NCBI GenBank assembly: GCA_006176705.1
Contig: QRFJ01001016.1
Coordinates: 5,001 to 69,000, forward strand
Direction of reading: 5' to 3'
Length of the DNA: 64,000 nt
From: Cocos nucifera
Taxonomy: Eukaryota; Streptophyta; Magnoliopsida; Arecales; Arecaceae
The position numbers and the translations under genes are program-made. The notes beneath the pieces were generated by a model that did not search any database, had not been told where the DNA came from, and saw nothing but the letters and a program-made list of their open reading frames with translations. Positions 43,394-56,700 of the stretch are shown piece after piece. Positions within the stretch are counted from its first letter, which is position 1. Each line of letters opens with the position of its first letter.

Positions 43394-45768
43394 TTACCTC
43401 CATACTCTTGAGTCTGAAAATTAAACAAAAAAAGTATTGTCGATACAATGCCACAGGCCTAGGGACATCCATCCATGCATCCCTTTAAGGCATTTGATCC
43501 TTATTTAATGCAGACAATGAAAACAACTGAAGAAAAATTTGAATTTTGAGCCGATCTAAGGCCCTCTGAGCTTAGGCCAATCGTAGGCTATTATGACTTA
43601 GGCCGATCATAGTTTGGGCCAATCAAAGGCCATTTAGCTAGAGTCAAGCAAAAGCTCTTTTGATTATTAGGCCAATCAAAGACTATTGAATTAAAGTCGA
43701 TTGAAGGCTATTGAATTAAAATTGATAAAATGCTATTGAGGCTTAGGCCGACCATAGGTCGATTACGTCAAAGCTGGTTGAAGGCTTCTTCTAGGTTGAT
43801 CGAAGATTGATTACGTCAAAGCTGATCGAAGGCTTCTTCTAGGCCATCGAAAGCTAATTATTATAGGCTAAGAGTTCTTTCAATTTCGGATCTGCAAGAT
43901 TTCACCTCGGATCTGCAAGCTTTTAGCTTGGATATACAGGTTTTACCTTGGATCTGCAAGCTTTTAGCTCGAATCTATGGGTTTTACCTTGGATTTGCAA
44001 GCTTTTATCTTGGATCTTGAATTGGCCTTTGTTGTCAAGTGGAGTCAACCTGGCATGAAGATGGCTAACTATTATAACTCAGAATGGATATAGCTCGAAA
44101 TATCTCATCTCAGAATGAATATAGCTCCGAATACCTCATCTCAGGATGGATATAGCTCGGATACCTCATCTCATGATGGATATAGCCTGGGTACCTCATC
44201 TCATGATCGATATAGTTCAAAATATCTCATCTCAGGATGGATATAGCTTAGGTACCTTATCTTATGATGGATATATCTTGGAATATCTCATCTCATGATG
44301 AATATAGCTTAGAATATCTCATCTCATAATGGATATAGCTTGGGTACCTCATCTCATGGTGGATATAGCTTGGGTACCTTATCTCATGATGGATATGGCT
44401 CAAAATATCTCATTTGAGCATGAATATGGCTCGGCCACTCCTAAATCTATGTCTCGGATATGAATTCGAGGCATCAAGAGTACCTCCATAACACTATCCC
44501 CTACTCTCGAGTTTGAGAATCAAGCGAAAGAAGTACTATTGCTATGATGCCTCGGGCCTAGGAATGTCCATCCATGCATCTTATTAAGACATCTATTTTT
44601 TATTTAATGTAGATAGTGGAAGTAGCTGAAGAAAAGCTTGAATTTTGAGCCAATCTAAGGCTGTTGAGATTTAGGTCGGTCATAGATCATTGAGGTTTAT
44701 GCGGATCCAAGACCGTTGAAGCTTAGACGGATCAAAGGTTGTTGAGATTTAGGCCGATCATAGACCATTAAGGTTTAGACCAATCAAAGATCGTTGAAAC
44801 TTAGATGGATCAAAGATCATTGAGATTTAGGTCGACATAGGCCATTGAGGTTTAGAGTGATCAAAAATCATTGAAGCTTAGGTGGATCAAAGGCCGTCAA
44901 GATTTAGGCCGATCATAGACCATTGAGGTTTAGGCCAATCAAAGATTGTTGAAGCTTAGGCAGATCAAAGGTCATTAAGATTTAGGCCGATTATAGGCCA
45001 TTGAGGCTTAGACCAATCAAAGGCCATTAAAGCTTAGAAGGATCAAAAGTCGTTCAGATTTAGGCCGATTATAGGCTATTGAGGTTTAGGCAGATCAAAC
45101 ACCATTGAGGCTTAGGCCGATTAAAGACCATTTTGAGCTTGAATTTTTTTGATCTCGTATTTCTGCTATCTTGGCTTTTTTTAGCTCGGATTACTGCTCA
45201 TTTTAGCCTTTTGAGCTTGAATTTCTGCTCATTTTGGCCTTCTGAGGTCGGATTTGGGAGATCGGCTTCGATCTTTACTTTAGCTTATTGTGATCATTGC
45301 TTCAAATTGGTCTTGGCCTCTATTTTAGCTTGATTTTGGCTCAAAAACCCATGATTTTGCAAGAAGGAAAGAAAATAAAATGAAGAATAAGGATTTAAGA
45401 GCCTTTTACCATAAGAGTTTTGTTTGAGAGATTTATGTAATCTCCTTTCATATTTGCATTTTTCTTTTCGATTAAGATTTTTTTTCTATTTGGAGCCTCC
45501 CAACTTTGAGCCTGGCTAGGATAATTTTTGGAGGTCATCAATTGATCAAATTCGATCGAAGTATGGTGAATCTAGAGAGGATTCAATTGAAATTTAGTTG
45601 ATTTAAAGATGGTTAGGCCTGACTCATATTTGACCATTCGGTGGATGATCGGATCCAGTCGGTGTTGCAGCAATATGATAAAATTCTTTTCACTAGTTGC
45701 TCCTTCTCGTTAACTATGCATCATTGTTTCATTGCATCATTTGGATTGCAGCGGTCCAGGTGTATACT
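43394..45768 (-). repeat. interior of element 4: two diverged copies of a roughly 1.1-kb block with tandem subrepeats
   Basis: The stretches around 43,400-43,560 and 44,490-44,660 align (CTCGAGTCTGAGAAT-like, then GGCCTAGG and CATCCATGCATC, then TTTGAATTTTGAGCC). Each block then carries a short-period array of TTAGGCCGATCATAGGCCAT-like units. Between them (about 44,040-44,420) a separate 37-39-base unit, CATCTCATGATGGATATAGC, is repeated about ten times. At 44493 the minus strand shows a second tract-plus-LTR start, AGTAGGGGATAG then TGTTATGGAGG. No coding potential was recognised. Confidence 0.7.
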
Positions 45769-46399
45769 TGCTGGGATGCTGGATTGACCTACAAATTAAG
45801 TCCGAGCCGAAGAATTTTACTTCGGCAAGAATTCTTTGACACTCAAGTCAGTAGAAAATAATGAAATAATAACGAGTTCTTTGAGAAAAAATTCTTGCTT
45901 ATCTAAGTCCTCGGAACTTTTAATATTTATAGAAGAGAAATATTGTGGGAATGTATAGTTCCGCAAATCTTAGACCATTAATCATGCTGTTGTGGACAAG
46001 ATATTCTATCCGCGAGGTCAGGAGATTTGAATATCCTTTTTGCCTTTACACACTAGATAAGTGCTGTTATCTCATGACGTATGAGGGTCCTATCTATTAA
46101 TTATATAGGTTATCATGCCTTCTTAAGGTGGGTGAGTAGTTGCCATATGAGTCAGGAGGCCATTAATTGAGGTGTCAAAGTAGACCACGTGATAGATGAA
46201 ATCCAAGTAGAATCTCAGCTCAGCACATATATGGCCGTCTTAGTTTAGATAGCTCCTCTCATAGCTCAGATAGTTCTTTCTATAGCTCTTCTCATAGCTC
46301 GGATAGCTCATAATAGCAGAGCATAGCTCATATCAGCATGGATATAGCTCTTCCATAGCTCTTTCTAGCAGGATATGAATTGAAAATACCTTCATAACA
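45769..46399 (-). repeat. 5' LTR of element 4 (631 bp)
   Basis: Minus strand TGTTATGAAGGTATTTTCAA at the start and GCATCCCAGCA at the end. It is inserted just after the LINE RNase H end at 46,400-46,540. Confidence 0.65.
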
Positions 46400-47620
46400 G
46401 TCCCTATCATCAGCATTAAGAATTCGGCATAAATTTGGTGGGATGGGAGCTTGGGAGTCAAGATGAAAGGCACCCACGAGAACTTTCCTAGTAGCCCAAT
46501 CAACAGCTTGATTGATTTGCCGAAAGATATGCATGACTTGAAGGAGAAGCATTTGTTTCCATTGAATTATCACTGTACATTACATCTATCTCTATATTAT
46601 TCACTTACATCTTGCTATTTCGTTCATTTTTTTTCCTCTTCAAGTTTCTTGCTGTTAATGCATAGCTTACATTTTTTCTTTTTTAGGTACAAGCGGATGC
46701 TCATACCGATCTAGCATGAGTAAACCCCAAAAAGTCAAAGAATAAAATATCCTACAAGGCTCAAGAGCAAATATGACCCTAATGCCATATCCAATCACCA
46801 GTATGCTCGGCTATATATATATAAAAGGCGATCCAATTAGCGATGCTGTTTGTCTCCCAGAAGATATGCTAAACAGTAACTATAGTGAAGTCACAAAGGC
46901 ATATCCGAATATCATAAAGGACCAGGTGGGCTTCCAATTGCATCATATCGCTCTGAATCCATCCCATCATGGTGACGAAGTCCCCTCTTGATAATTCTCT
47001 CTACCCGTAACTTCTGTCGAGCATAAACAATGTTGGCCCAAGCGGCATGAAACTCAGCTCACGAGATGGACAACTCAAAAGGATGTGATCCTCCAGTTGC
47101 TAGCAATCTAGCATCTGGTCTCTAGATGACAAAGCCAGCACCATCCCTGCCATCTCTAACACTACCATCAAAATTTATCTTGACACACACCACAGGAGGA
47201 GGCTCCTTAAAAAATAAAAATAATCCTTCAGATAGCTGTAAGAGCATTATCGAAGCTCTAAAAATCGAAAGCATCAAGGAGCGGACCGACAGCATCGAAG
47301 GAGCTGTACTCGACAGCCAAGTAAAAAGCTCTCTCCAGCATTCAGTAAGCGAGTACCACCTCAGCTTTGAAGACTAAACTGTTCGTCTAATCCTGAGGAG
47401 CCAGATTTGGTAAGCGATATATGCCAGTCTTCTCCCTAGGTACAGGTCGACCTCTCAGCAGAACTCTAGTGGATTGCATCTAAAAAGTGGTCCAGCAAAT
47501 GAACACTGCTCGCCTCTCATGGCTGACCATCCATCTCCCTCCAAAATAGTCTCGCTCTTGGACATCGCAGGAGGGCATGCTCTACCAACTCATTCTCTAG
47601 CCTACTGACTGGATATGAAA
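46400..47620 (-). mobile_element. LINE fragment with zf-RVT and RNase H remnants
   Basis: Minus strand, in order: EHALLRCPRARLFW (about 47,585-47,545, RT zinc-binding tail), VKINFDGSVRDGRDGAGFVI (about 47,185-47,125, RNase H start) and HIFRQINQAVDWATRK followed by GAFHLDSQAPIPPNL (about 46,540-46,430, RNase H end). Stops are frequent. The stretch 46,560-46,780 is not LINE-like and may be an insertion. It has the same orientation and family type as the LINEs at 3.9 and 21.7 kb. Confidence 0.75.
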
Positions 47621-49103
47621 TACTTATTTTTAAAGAGATGTGTACAGCTCTTAGTCTACTTAATCATTTTTCAATGATGTCAGCTAAAATTATTTTACTA
47701 AGTGCTAAAAGTAATATAAGCAATACATGCCACTAAAAATCGTACATTATAATTTGTTTATGTCATCTTCTATGTAGGTAAAAAAATATTACTACAAATT
47801 TAAGTCCATAATTCTACTCTAATAGGTTGTTAAAAAGGTTTGTTGTATTTTTATTTACTTAAGCATTCACAATGAATGCTTTCATTTTGACCATTTTGAG
47901 AGGCCAACTAAAGAGCATAGTTAGTTCAACCATTAGGGGAGTAATGAAATAGCTAAAGCCTAATGTTCAAGAAGAATGATTCATCTTGATAAGTTGATGA
48001 ACATTCGAGGTAAATGCTAACAAAAAAAATGATAGTTGGATGCAAGACAAAAATTCCATATGTCAAAATTTACAACTAATGCTCTCCGATTACAAATCAA
48101 CTTTTAATCCTAGTATTTATTTATTAATTATCTAAATAAGAAATTTAAATCACAATTTTTTTTAGATCGTGGAGCAACAAATTATTATCAAAAGTCCTAT
48201 GGTGCTTCCAAGCATCCAAAATAAAAATGTCTCAAGATCCCTTGGTATTAAAAATTTCGAAGGATGGAAAATTGTCTAAGGGTGCAAATGAATCGAGTCA
48301 AATCGGGTCATGAGTGACCCTGATTTGATCCAGTTTTCTGATCGAGTCTGAATATTAGACCCAAACTTAGTTTAATAGAAGATTAGATTGGGTTAGATCG
48401 GATCCATGATCAAATTTTTTGATCTAATGGGTCATTCAGATCGGATTAGATCATGCATAATCTGGCCGATTCAGATATGGATTATAAGAAAGAATAATTA
48501 AAAAAAATTATGCAAGTAATGGCATGGGTATCCAAACTTTGTTTTAAGGAGGCTATATATATTCTAACTCATATTCGATCTAAATTAATGATTATTAGAA
48601 AATTTACAGAAAACCTATGGATCCACATAACATGAACTCAATGTGTTTATCTTGTAATAAAAAGAAGAGATAGAACAATGAGAAACTTCACATTGGAAAA
48701 CTCCAATGATGTTACAATCCTAGACAACATAATTGCCATAGTAATCTTGCACCAACACGCAAATAGATTGCAAAATTTCATCCATCATAATTTGCTGACT
48801 TTTAGGATCATCACAGTGCTCTAATACGCTCTGAGTTAGGAAAGCAAAACTATTATAGTCCATGAAGCACTGACTAATATACATATTTAAGTATCAATGT
48901 GAATAAGTATAAAAAAGTTTATGAAACATTTTCTATACCCGTATCACACGACAACCACATGGATGAGTTGATAAAGTCATGACTTGATCATAGAAGGTAG
49001 AGATGATAAACTAAATGGCATCCCGAGGGACACACTCAATATATTTTTGAATAACATGGTTTTCAAGTTGATCGTACACACAACGCATAATGTGGCTATC
49101 AAG
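47621..49103. other. AT-rich DNA, possibly old transposon debris
   Basis: No supported gene. The part 48,285-48,480 has many interspersed GGTCATT, GATCGGAT and GATCAAAT motifs in both orientations, and its GGGTGCAAATGAATCGAG start recalls the ends of some hAT-like elements. That is only an impression. Confidence 0.3.
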
Positions 49104-49109
49104 TACTAT

Positions 49110-49510
49110 AAAAAATTAGACTATTAGCGATGGCTAACTATTGTCACTAGCTGTTGCTAATACTATTAGCGATGGCACCCCATCGCTATTTGATGGTTGA
49201 AAAAATTCTAATTGCTAATTCTAGCTATTAGCGATGGGTTTCTCAATCGTTGCTAGTACTAGTTATTAAGATGGCATTAGTGATGGTAATCTTTCATTAC
49301 TATTTATTTTTTAATTTTTAAATAAAATATTAAAAAATTTAAAAACTATTAGTAATGGCTTTTTTGTCGCTAATATCATCACTAATAACTATTAGTAATG
49401 GCTTAAGCTATTGCTAATTTCATCGATAATACTTAATTTTATTTTTTTAAAAAAATCTATAATAATATTTATTATTAGCGATGGCTAAAGCCGTCACTAA
49501 TACCATCGAT
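49110..49510. repeat. CACTA subterminal repeat array
   Basis: About a dozen copies of TATTAGCGATGG or its complement CCATCGCTAAT, as direct and inverted repeats. In CACTA elements the transposase binds such repeats. Here they alternate with AT-rich spacers. Confidence 0.75.
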
Positions 49511-50699
49511 AATACTTAATTTTAATTTTTTTTAAAATCTATAATAATATTTTTTAAAAAATCTATTTTAATTAATCATAATCAATTTATAATTAAAATC
49601 TAAAGATAATATGATTATTATAAATAAAAAATTAATTATATTATATTAAAAATATAAATTATATAATTTTATAAGTAGTATAAAAAATATAATACATCAA
49701 AATTAAAAAAAATAAAGTCAGATCCTCCTCGTCATCCTTCTTGTCATCCTCCTACTCCTCTTCAATAGCTGATAGATGAGAGTCGGATGTTCCAGCATCC
49801 TAAAATGATAAAAAATAAAATATTATTAATAAATTTTGATATGAAAGTGTATCTTTTGATACGCTCCTTCGATTCTTGAACTGATTATTTCTATATATTC
49901 TATTCGATGATACGGAGCTATAGATACCTTCGATCTATTAGTTGGATAATTAGATTAAATTTTTAATCACTATATTCTTTTTTCTGACTCAAGTCTAAAT
50001 ATGTGAAACTTCTAAATATAAAAATTTAAAATAAATAAAAATTTATTAATAAAATTATCTGATGTGATGATTGAAACATCGAGCCCAACTGGTCATACAG
50101 CTATGGATCCTAGAGAATCTCTATAATTGTATCATAGATGGCATCCCAAAAGCTCTGAAGTTGCTGGCTCAAAAACCTCTACATGATCTCCTCCACATAT
50201 GCAACACTCTAAGTCTAGAACATCAAAGTCTGTGAGGACATCGAAGAGTATTGATCTGCTGAAGGATCGAAGCTATGACCAAATTCTATTATCTGGCTCC
50301 TACTCTTCCCTCCGATGATCCTAAGCCATCTCTTAAGATCAACGAGGGGCTAAGTGGATGGATCATCACTATACTGTGCAATAATGTACTTCGCATAATC
50401 CATCTATACAGTTCAAAAATATATTAGTTTTAATATATATATCAGATTCCGTAATAACTTAATAAATATGATTTAAAATTTTTATCATGATATATCGTGA
50501 TCTAGAATCTAAGTAATCATCAGTCCTTCTAGACTAGTATGTAGCCTCTCGCAATCGCAGCTGACCCGATGGATGATCTAGCTATCATATTTATAATAAA
50601 TAAATAATAAAATTAAATTAATTAAAGTATATATAAAATTTTTTTTACCATTCTAATGAAGAGTTTTGGTATATATTTTTTATTAATCTATCGATCATA

Positions 50700-52500
50700 A
50701 TATGTATGCCAATAAAATCGCCTATGTGCTTGATCAGATTCTGCTGGATAACCTAATTCTATCGAGTCCTCTGTTGCTTATTGGAGTACTTTTTGCTGCT
50801 CCACTGGTCGTAGAGGACCTCCCATACATCCACCTGCATCCAATGATCCCTGTAGGACTTCCAATTCGATAGTGACTGAAAATCAAAATGCTTGATGATA
50901 GACTATCGAAGGCTGTACAAACCATCCCAGAACCTCCACGTGATTATCTTTTCAAAGGTCCAATAGCCAGCCTTCTTATCCTCATGAGTCTTAAATCGGT
51001 AGTACTCCTACAAGTGGAAGCAACTATGTATTAATAAATAGAATACAAATCTATAATAAATTTAAAAATTAGATATTTCTGACTTATCCAAAATATCTTT
51101 CAAACTGCATCACGAGCTCTAGATGGCCAGCTGAAGAACTCGTTTATCAGTCTCGACATCAAGCATCAAATGATTCTGGTAACCATACGAGATATTCCAG
51201 ACTCTCTAAACATGCTACAAAATTAATTTTAAAAATAAATATTAACTAGAGTGACTAAATTCTAAACATATTAATTGATTGTAGTACTTATGAGTGGCTT
51301 TGAATATGGATGAGTTCTCTATCCTATGGTCGAAATGGAGATGCCACGAGTTGGGTGGATCCTCGACCTCGACTCTATATCTGAGAGTCGGTCGTTGCTG
51401 CATGTGATTGTGGGGTCACTGGTGATCTCATGTCGTCTGAATCTGAGCACAAAATATCTAATATAAAGAATGTTATATTAGTTAGCAAAGGATAAAATAA
51501 TATAAAAAAGAATATTTAAAGTATTAGAGTTAATCATCCGGTGTAAGAGATGCAAAATCTTATGAGCTGGCTGCATGATCGCTCTCTCCTCGAAAGTTTT
51601 GTCCATGGCTAGAATAACTTTGGCTTCTAGAAGACATGATGTATAATCTCTAAAAATAAATATAAATAAATTTATTAAATTAATTATATAATTATGGATG
51701 ATAATGCAAGATTTAAAATGACATTTTTTGTTGGCCAATAAAGCTTATGTGAAACAAGTTCTCGAAAAAAATAAAAACTAAAGTAAGCATATAACCTAAA
51801 AATTGATGCAAATAAAATATCTATCAAAACATAACAAGATGATTAAAATTTAACTAATGTGTAATAAAGATTGTTAGTTAGCATCTACATATCAGTAGAA
51901 AAATAATTCTCATCTAGCAGTACATGATAATTTGTTGGCTTACTGGTTCCTTGATTTAGGCATTATTTGATTCTCATCCAATAGTACATAATAATCTCAG
52001 TATATGAAAATATAAAGAAGGCTCAGATCCATCATTAAAAAATAAGGCATTACTAGTTTCTCTGCACCTTTAATCATGAGATGGCTGCAAGCGGTTGTCT
52101 GCGATGTAACAGACTATCTAAGCTTATCCTGCAACTATAACAATAAGAACAGAAATGCATCACCTTCATTTAGATGCATCTCACACAAGCAGTCATCATA
52201 GCCTCTCCGAGCCTCCGACCGCCTCCTCGAGCTGCAAATTAGGAGTAATTTTTTTAAAATAAAATAATAACTTAAAAATAATACTTAATTCATGTGCTTG
52301 TGCAGTAAAATCATCTAGCACGCTCCAAGTCAACATGAATGGGATGTGCGTCATGATCATCTCCATTTGTAATGAGATCTTTTACTTCTATGATTATACT
52401 TTTGAAAATATTGTACTCTTAGTTCAAAGATGGGCTCGTTATTCTTGTAAAAGATATGTCAATAGAGAAATACTTGATAAGGATAAATAGTTGTCTATTT
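50700..52500 (-). pseudogene. CACTA transposase C-terminal remnants
   Basis: Minus strand near 50,870-50,700 gives VWEVLYDQWSSKKYSNKQQR in one frame, resembling the plant transposase Ptta/En/Spm segment in which a W-x-x-L-x-x-x-W stretch precedes the KxNK-rich part. Stop codons follow closely. Further short matches cannot be placed with confidence. I saw no tnp2-type catalytic transposase domain. Confidence 0.45.
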
Positions 52501-53005
52501 ATATAGAAATAGATTTATGTCAAACTACAAGCATTGATACTTGCATGAAGAGATGTGGGAGACAATTTAACTATGGGCTTCGAAGGATTTACTTATCCCA
52601 CACAATTGCTAATGTACAAGAGCTTAATGGTAATAGGTTTAGTAGATGATTAACATATTTGGTAGGTTTGATCTGGTTATTGATAGAAGTCTATATAATA
52701 ATCTTTCAAGTAGCAACCATTATAGTTATGATAGACTATAAGGGTTGCAATTGTTATAGCTTTGCTTACCCTCTAGCTAGCGGGTAGCAACCCTATAGAG
52801 AATAAGTATGGCTATAATCATAGCAACCCTATATTCTATCATAGCTATAATAGTTGTTACTTAAAAAATTATTATATAAACTTTCATCAATAACTAAATC
52901 AAACATACCAAATGTGTTAATCATCTGCTCAAGCCTGTCACCATTAAGGTCTTGCACATCAGCAAGATTTTGATCAAGTAGAGCCTCCGAAGCCCATGCA
53001 TTTGT

Positions 53006-53206
53006 CTACCACATCTCGCCATACAGATAGCAATGCTTGTAGTTTGGCATAAATCTACTTCTATATAAATGAACAACTATTGTATCCCTATCAAGCATTT
53101 TTCTATTGACACATCTCTCATAAGGACAATGAGTCCGTTCTTGAACTAAGAGTGCAACATTCCTAAAAATATTAATCACAAAAATAAGAAACATCATTGC
53201 AAACAA
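53006..53206 (-). pseudogene. CACTA transposase-associated domain (TAM-like), degenerate
   Basis: The motif HCPYERCVNRKMLDRDTIVV, then HLYRSRFMPNYKHCYLYGE, follows the CPCxxCxNRK...DxDxVxxHLxxxGFMPxYxxWxxHGE pattern of the domain at the start of plant CACTA TnpD-type proteins. The second expected Cys is Tyr, the Trp is Cys and the His before GE is Tyr, so metal binding is probably lost. A stop follows shortly after. Confidence 0.7.
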
Positions 53207-54117
53207 GAATGATCAGGACGTGCATCCTTTGCATGCGAACTTGGAGCGTGCTAAATGACTAGGCTGCACGAGCACACCGGAATAGCATTTAGGCAAATTC
53301 CATCCTTGAGGTTCCAAATTAAGTACCAAATAGGATTGCAAATAAGATTGAAAATGGGTCCGACTGGGCCAGGCCACACCTCTTCTTGAGTTCGATCCAA
53401 AAATTTAAAACTAATTATATTAAATATTATTAATTTAAAATAATTAAGTATTATTAATTTAAAACTAATTTTATTAAATTAGAATATGTATATTAATCAA
53501 AAGATAGATTTATAGTTCCATGCAATATAATTTTTTTAAAAATTAATACTATTGGCCTAAATGCATAGGGCACGTGATGCTGGATGCCAATTGGGATCCA
53601 AGGCCCAAGAGCACAGGGCATGTCTCGACTCCATGTTCATAATGCTGATCGATACTTTTTCTTGATCCAAGCGCTCTGCATACTGACACCCACATCCCAT
53701 ACTTCTAATTAATTAATTAATTATCTAACTAATTAATTAAATTAATATATAATTAATTAATTTTTAATAATTAATTATATTTAATTAATATAATTTAAAT
53801 AGAAAAAATTAACTTTTAGTATTAGTCGTCGCTAATATCATTGCTAATACTCACAACAGAAGGCAGGCTTATGTGCAGAACTAAGACATGGGCTAACGCA
53901 CAAGGATTGAGGCGTGAGGAGGTACGAACTAGCGAGCAGGGACCGAGCCTCGGGGATGCGGCTGTGGAGACGAGAGCATGCGGACGAGGCCATGCGATCA
54001 AGACGATGGGGTAGGGGTCATAGGGTTGGGCTGGTGGGGTTAGGGCGGCAGCTCGAGAATGCGGCCATAGAAATGAGAGCTCAGGATGGGGCCATGGAAA
54101 GGCTGAAGGAAAAGTGG

Positions 54118-56285
54118 ATAGTACCATGCATGAAATTTTAAAATTTTGCAGCAGGAAAGGTTAGATTAAGCAATTTAATTTAAATTACATGCAAGAGATC
54201 AAATCTAAACTATCTTGCCTAGGACCTTTAATATGATTTATGATGCATAAAAATTTAAAAAATAAAATCTTGGATCGATTATATCGATGCCATAGATCAG
54301 GTCTAACCATTAGAACTAATCTAGTTCTAATCTAATGAGTTCAGAACTCATTACCTTTGCACGGATCGTTGAATATCATCATTGATCTCGAAGATTTGAA
54401 ATTCTTAAGTGTTGCTCACAGCTGCACAGGATATCTGGCCTTTACGAATCATCGACTCAAAACTCTAATTTGATCCTTCTTTTTGAGTGCTAGCTTGCAT
54501 GAAAGACTGCTTTGTGGTTGATTTGCCTTCTTCCTCAAAACTTTTGAACACCTTTAGATCTGACAAAGCAAGAGAAGAATTTGGTGAAAGAGGAAAAGGA
54601 AGGAGAACTCACTTCTCTCTTTGATTTTTTTGACAAGAAAATCTAGAGTAGATTTAAGTCTTTCTCTCATCTAAGAGGAACTAGTTTCCTCTAGAACTCA
54701 CTCCAAGGGAGACGCCACCCCAAACATCATGCCCAAAACCCTTGAATCCCTTCTTTGGTTGCCCAAAACTTAGAGAATTCTTACCACCTACATCCAAGAG
54801 GTCCTTTATAAAGAGAATTCTTCAAATCAAATCTGAAGTCCATTCAATCCTCATCTAAGGGCCTAGAAGAGTGGGCGACATCAGGATTTAGGTATGAGAA
54901 TTCTTCATGCAAAAATACTTTTTGCGTTGAGAAGAGATGGCGCATAAGAATAGGTGGCGCGAGATGCTAGTCCAATACAATGACACTCTAGATTTTAGTT
55001 ATTTGATTCTAATCAAATCTCATCTGATTAGATCCAAACTAAATCATAGTAAACCTAATCTTATTAGGTACCTTATAGCCTCAATTAATCCCAATTAATT
55101 AAATCAAATATTCGATCAAAATAAAAATTATCTATCTTTAGCAATTAGGTCATCTTATAATCTAATAAGATCAAATCAAATTTAATTCAATTCAATTAGA
55201 TTTGATCTAATCTTTATTGCTCAATCAAATTAAGTTAATTAGTAATCTAATTGCTAACTAATTCTCCGATAACTTACTAAATCTTAGTGAATTAATTCAT
55301 TGCAACTTTTGCACAAAGTTAATCATCAATCAAATTGATGATTGAATCCTAATTAAATAATTTGCAATCATCTATCAGCCACATGATCAATCAAAAACTT
55401 CTTTTGAGTATGATCCCATAGGTTCGAATCGAAGCCAGCAGCATAGAAACAACTTTCTATATCAATTAAAATAATCATCTAGTAATGGTACCTGACATTT
55501 GGATATGTCAAATGTTTGTTAAGCAACATCTAAGAGCCTAAAGATATATGGTTACCATATAATTCATCACTTTAACCTCAAGTGCTCAGAAAGACCTAGG
55601 GTTTAACAATCAATCCTAAATGAGTTATCTATATGATAAATCAATCTTTCATATCCATCACATGGATTAACCTGATCGAGAAATTGCTAAATTAAAATAC
55701 AGTGATGCATTATCTTCAATTTTACTTGAACGGATCAATTCCATCTTGACTCATATACCAACTTAACAAGTACTAAACTACACTCAGAAAACTTTCATCA
55801 TTGAATTAAAAATTTTAGTAGTTCAATATTAAAGTATAGTAAGTTGTTTGTAAGTCACTGTGGTGATCTCAAATCTGAGAAATATTTATGCTCATAGCCC
55901 TCAAAAATATTTTTGATAGTAGAGTACTCTAGAATGATCATGTTTAATGTAATTATAGTCCTACATCTTACTCATATGCCATATCAATATCTCCATACTT
56001 CTTGGTTAAGAGAATAACCAACTTATATGACATACAGTGACTTACACTCAATATAACTATCATTCTTGTAATAGTATATCATTTGATCATGAATAGATTT
56101 AAAAATTAAATAATAAATTCTTCTTTATCGATTTAAAATAGTCCTAAGAACTTCATCACATCACAGAAGTTTATTAGAAGATATATACTATATTATGAAA
56201 AAGTTAAAATAATTTTTATTATTTATAATTTATATATATTTATAATGAGCATAATTCTCTACAACATAGATGATTAGTTTTGGAA
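54118..56285. mobile_element. probable solo LTR or LTR-derived insertion inside the CACTA element
   Basis: A sharp change from GC-rich CACTA sequence to AT-rich DNA occurs near 54,118, and the reverse near 56,290. On the minus strand the block would start TGTTGTAGAGAATTATGC (56,274) and end near CATGCATGGTA. It has no coding capacity. I found no exact target duplication (TAGTA on the left, TAGAT on the right), so the boundaries and class are tentative. Confidence 0.35.
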
Positions 56286-56695
56286 CATTTTTTCAACAAA
56301 GATGGTGCAGATTGGGATCGAAGGGTCGGGCCGAGGGAAGATGGGAGATGGTTGAGGGCTCGAAGAGGTAGGAGGCGGCTAGAGGGATGCGGGATGGGAG
56401 AAGGCAAGCCAGGTGCAACTAAAAGAAGGCGAGATGGGGAGAGATAGGCCGAGTGTGGCTGAGGGGAGGCGTCTCAGGGGTGGTGGGTCGGGGGCAGCCA
56501 GGGAGAGGCGGATAGGGGCTCGAGGAGGCAGCCAGGGGAAGGCGACAAGGGGCTCGGGAAGATGGTCGAAGGGAGCTGAGGGGAGGCCACCGGAGGCTTG
56601 GAAAGGCAATCAGAGGGAGGCAGTCGGGGGCTTGAAAAGATGGGAGGTGGGGGAGAAAAGGAGTTGCAGGGGCATTGGAGGGTGGGGGAGAGAGG

Positions 56696-56700
56696 GGGTT
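56696..56700 (+). repeat. target-site duplication GGGTT, left copy (element 5)
   Basis: GGGTT precedes the LTR start TGATAAACAT and recurs at 63813-63817 directly after the second LTR. Confidence 0.9.

Larger units (their letters stand above)
37148..46399 (-). mobile_element. non-coding LTR element on the minus strand, split by element 3 (element 4)
   Basis: A 631-bp LTR at 45769-46399 reads on the minus strand from TGTTATGAAGG to CCCAGCA. A second LTR lies in two pieces, 43393-43257 and 37380-37148, with element 3 between them; parts such as GAATATCCTTTTTG and GGGAATGTATAGTT (plus strand) match. Before its start, minus-strand GAGTATGGAGGTAA serves as a polypurine-like tract. The interior (43394-45768) codes for nothing I can recognise and is tandemly repetitive. 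No matching target duplication was found (GTCCC on the right, TTTCG on the left), so one end may be rearranged. Confidence 0.65.
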
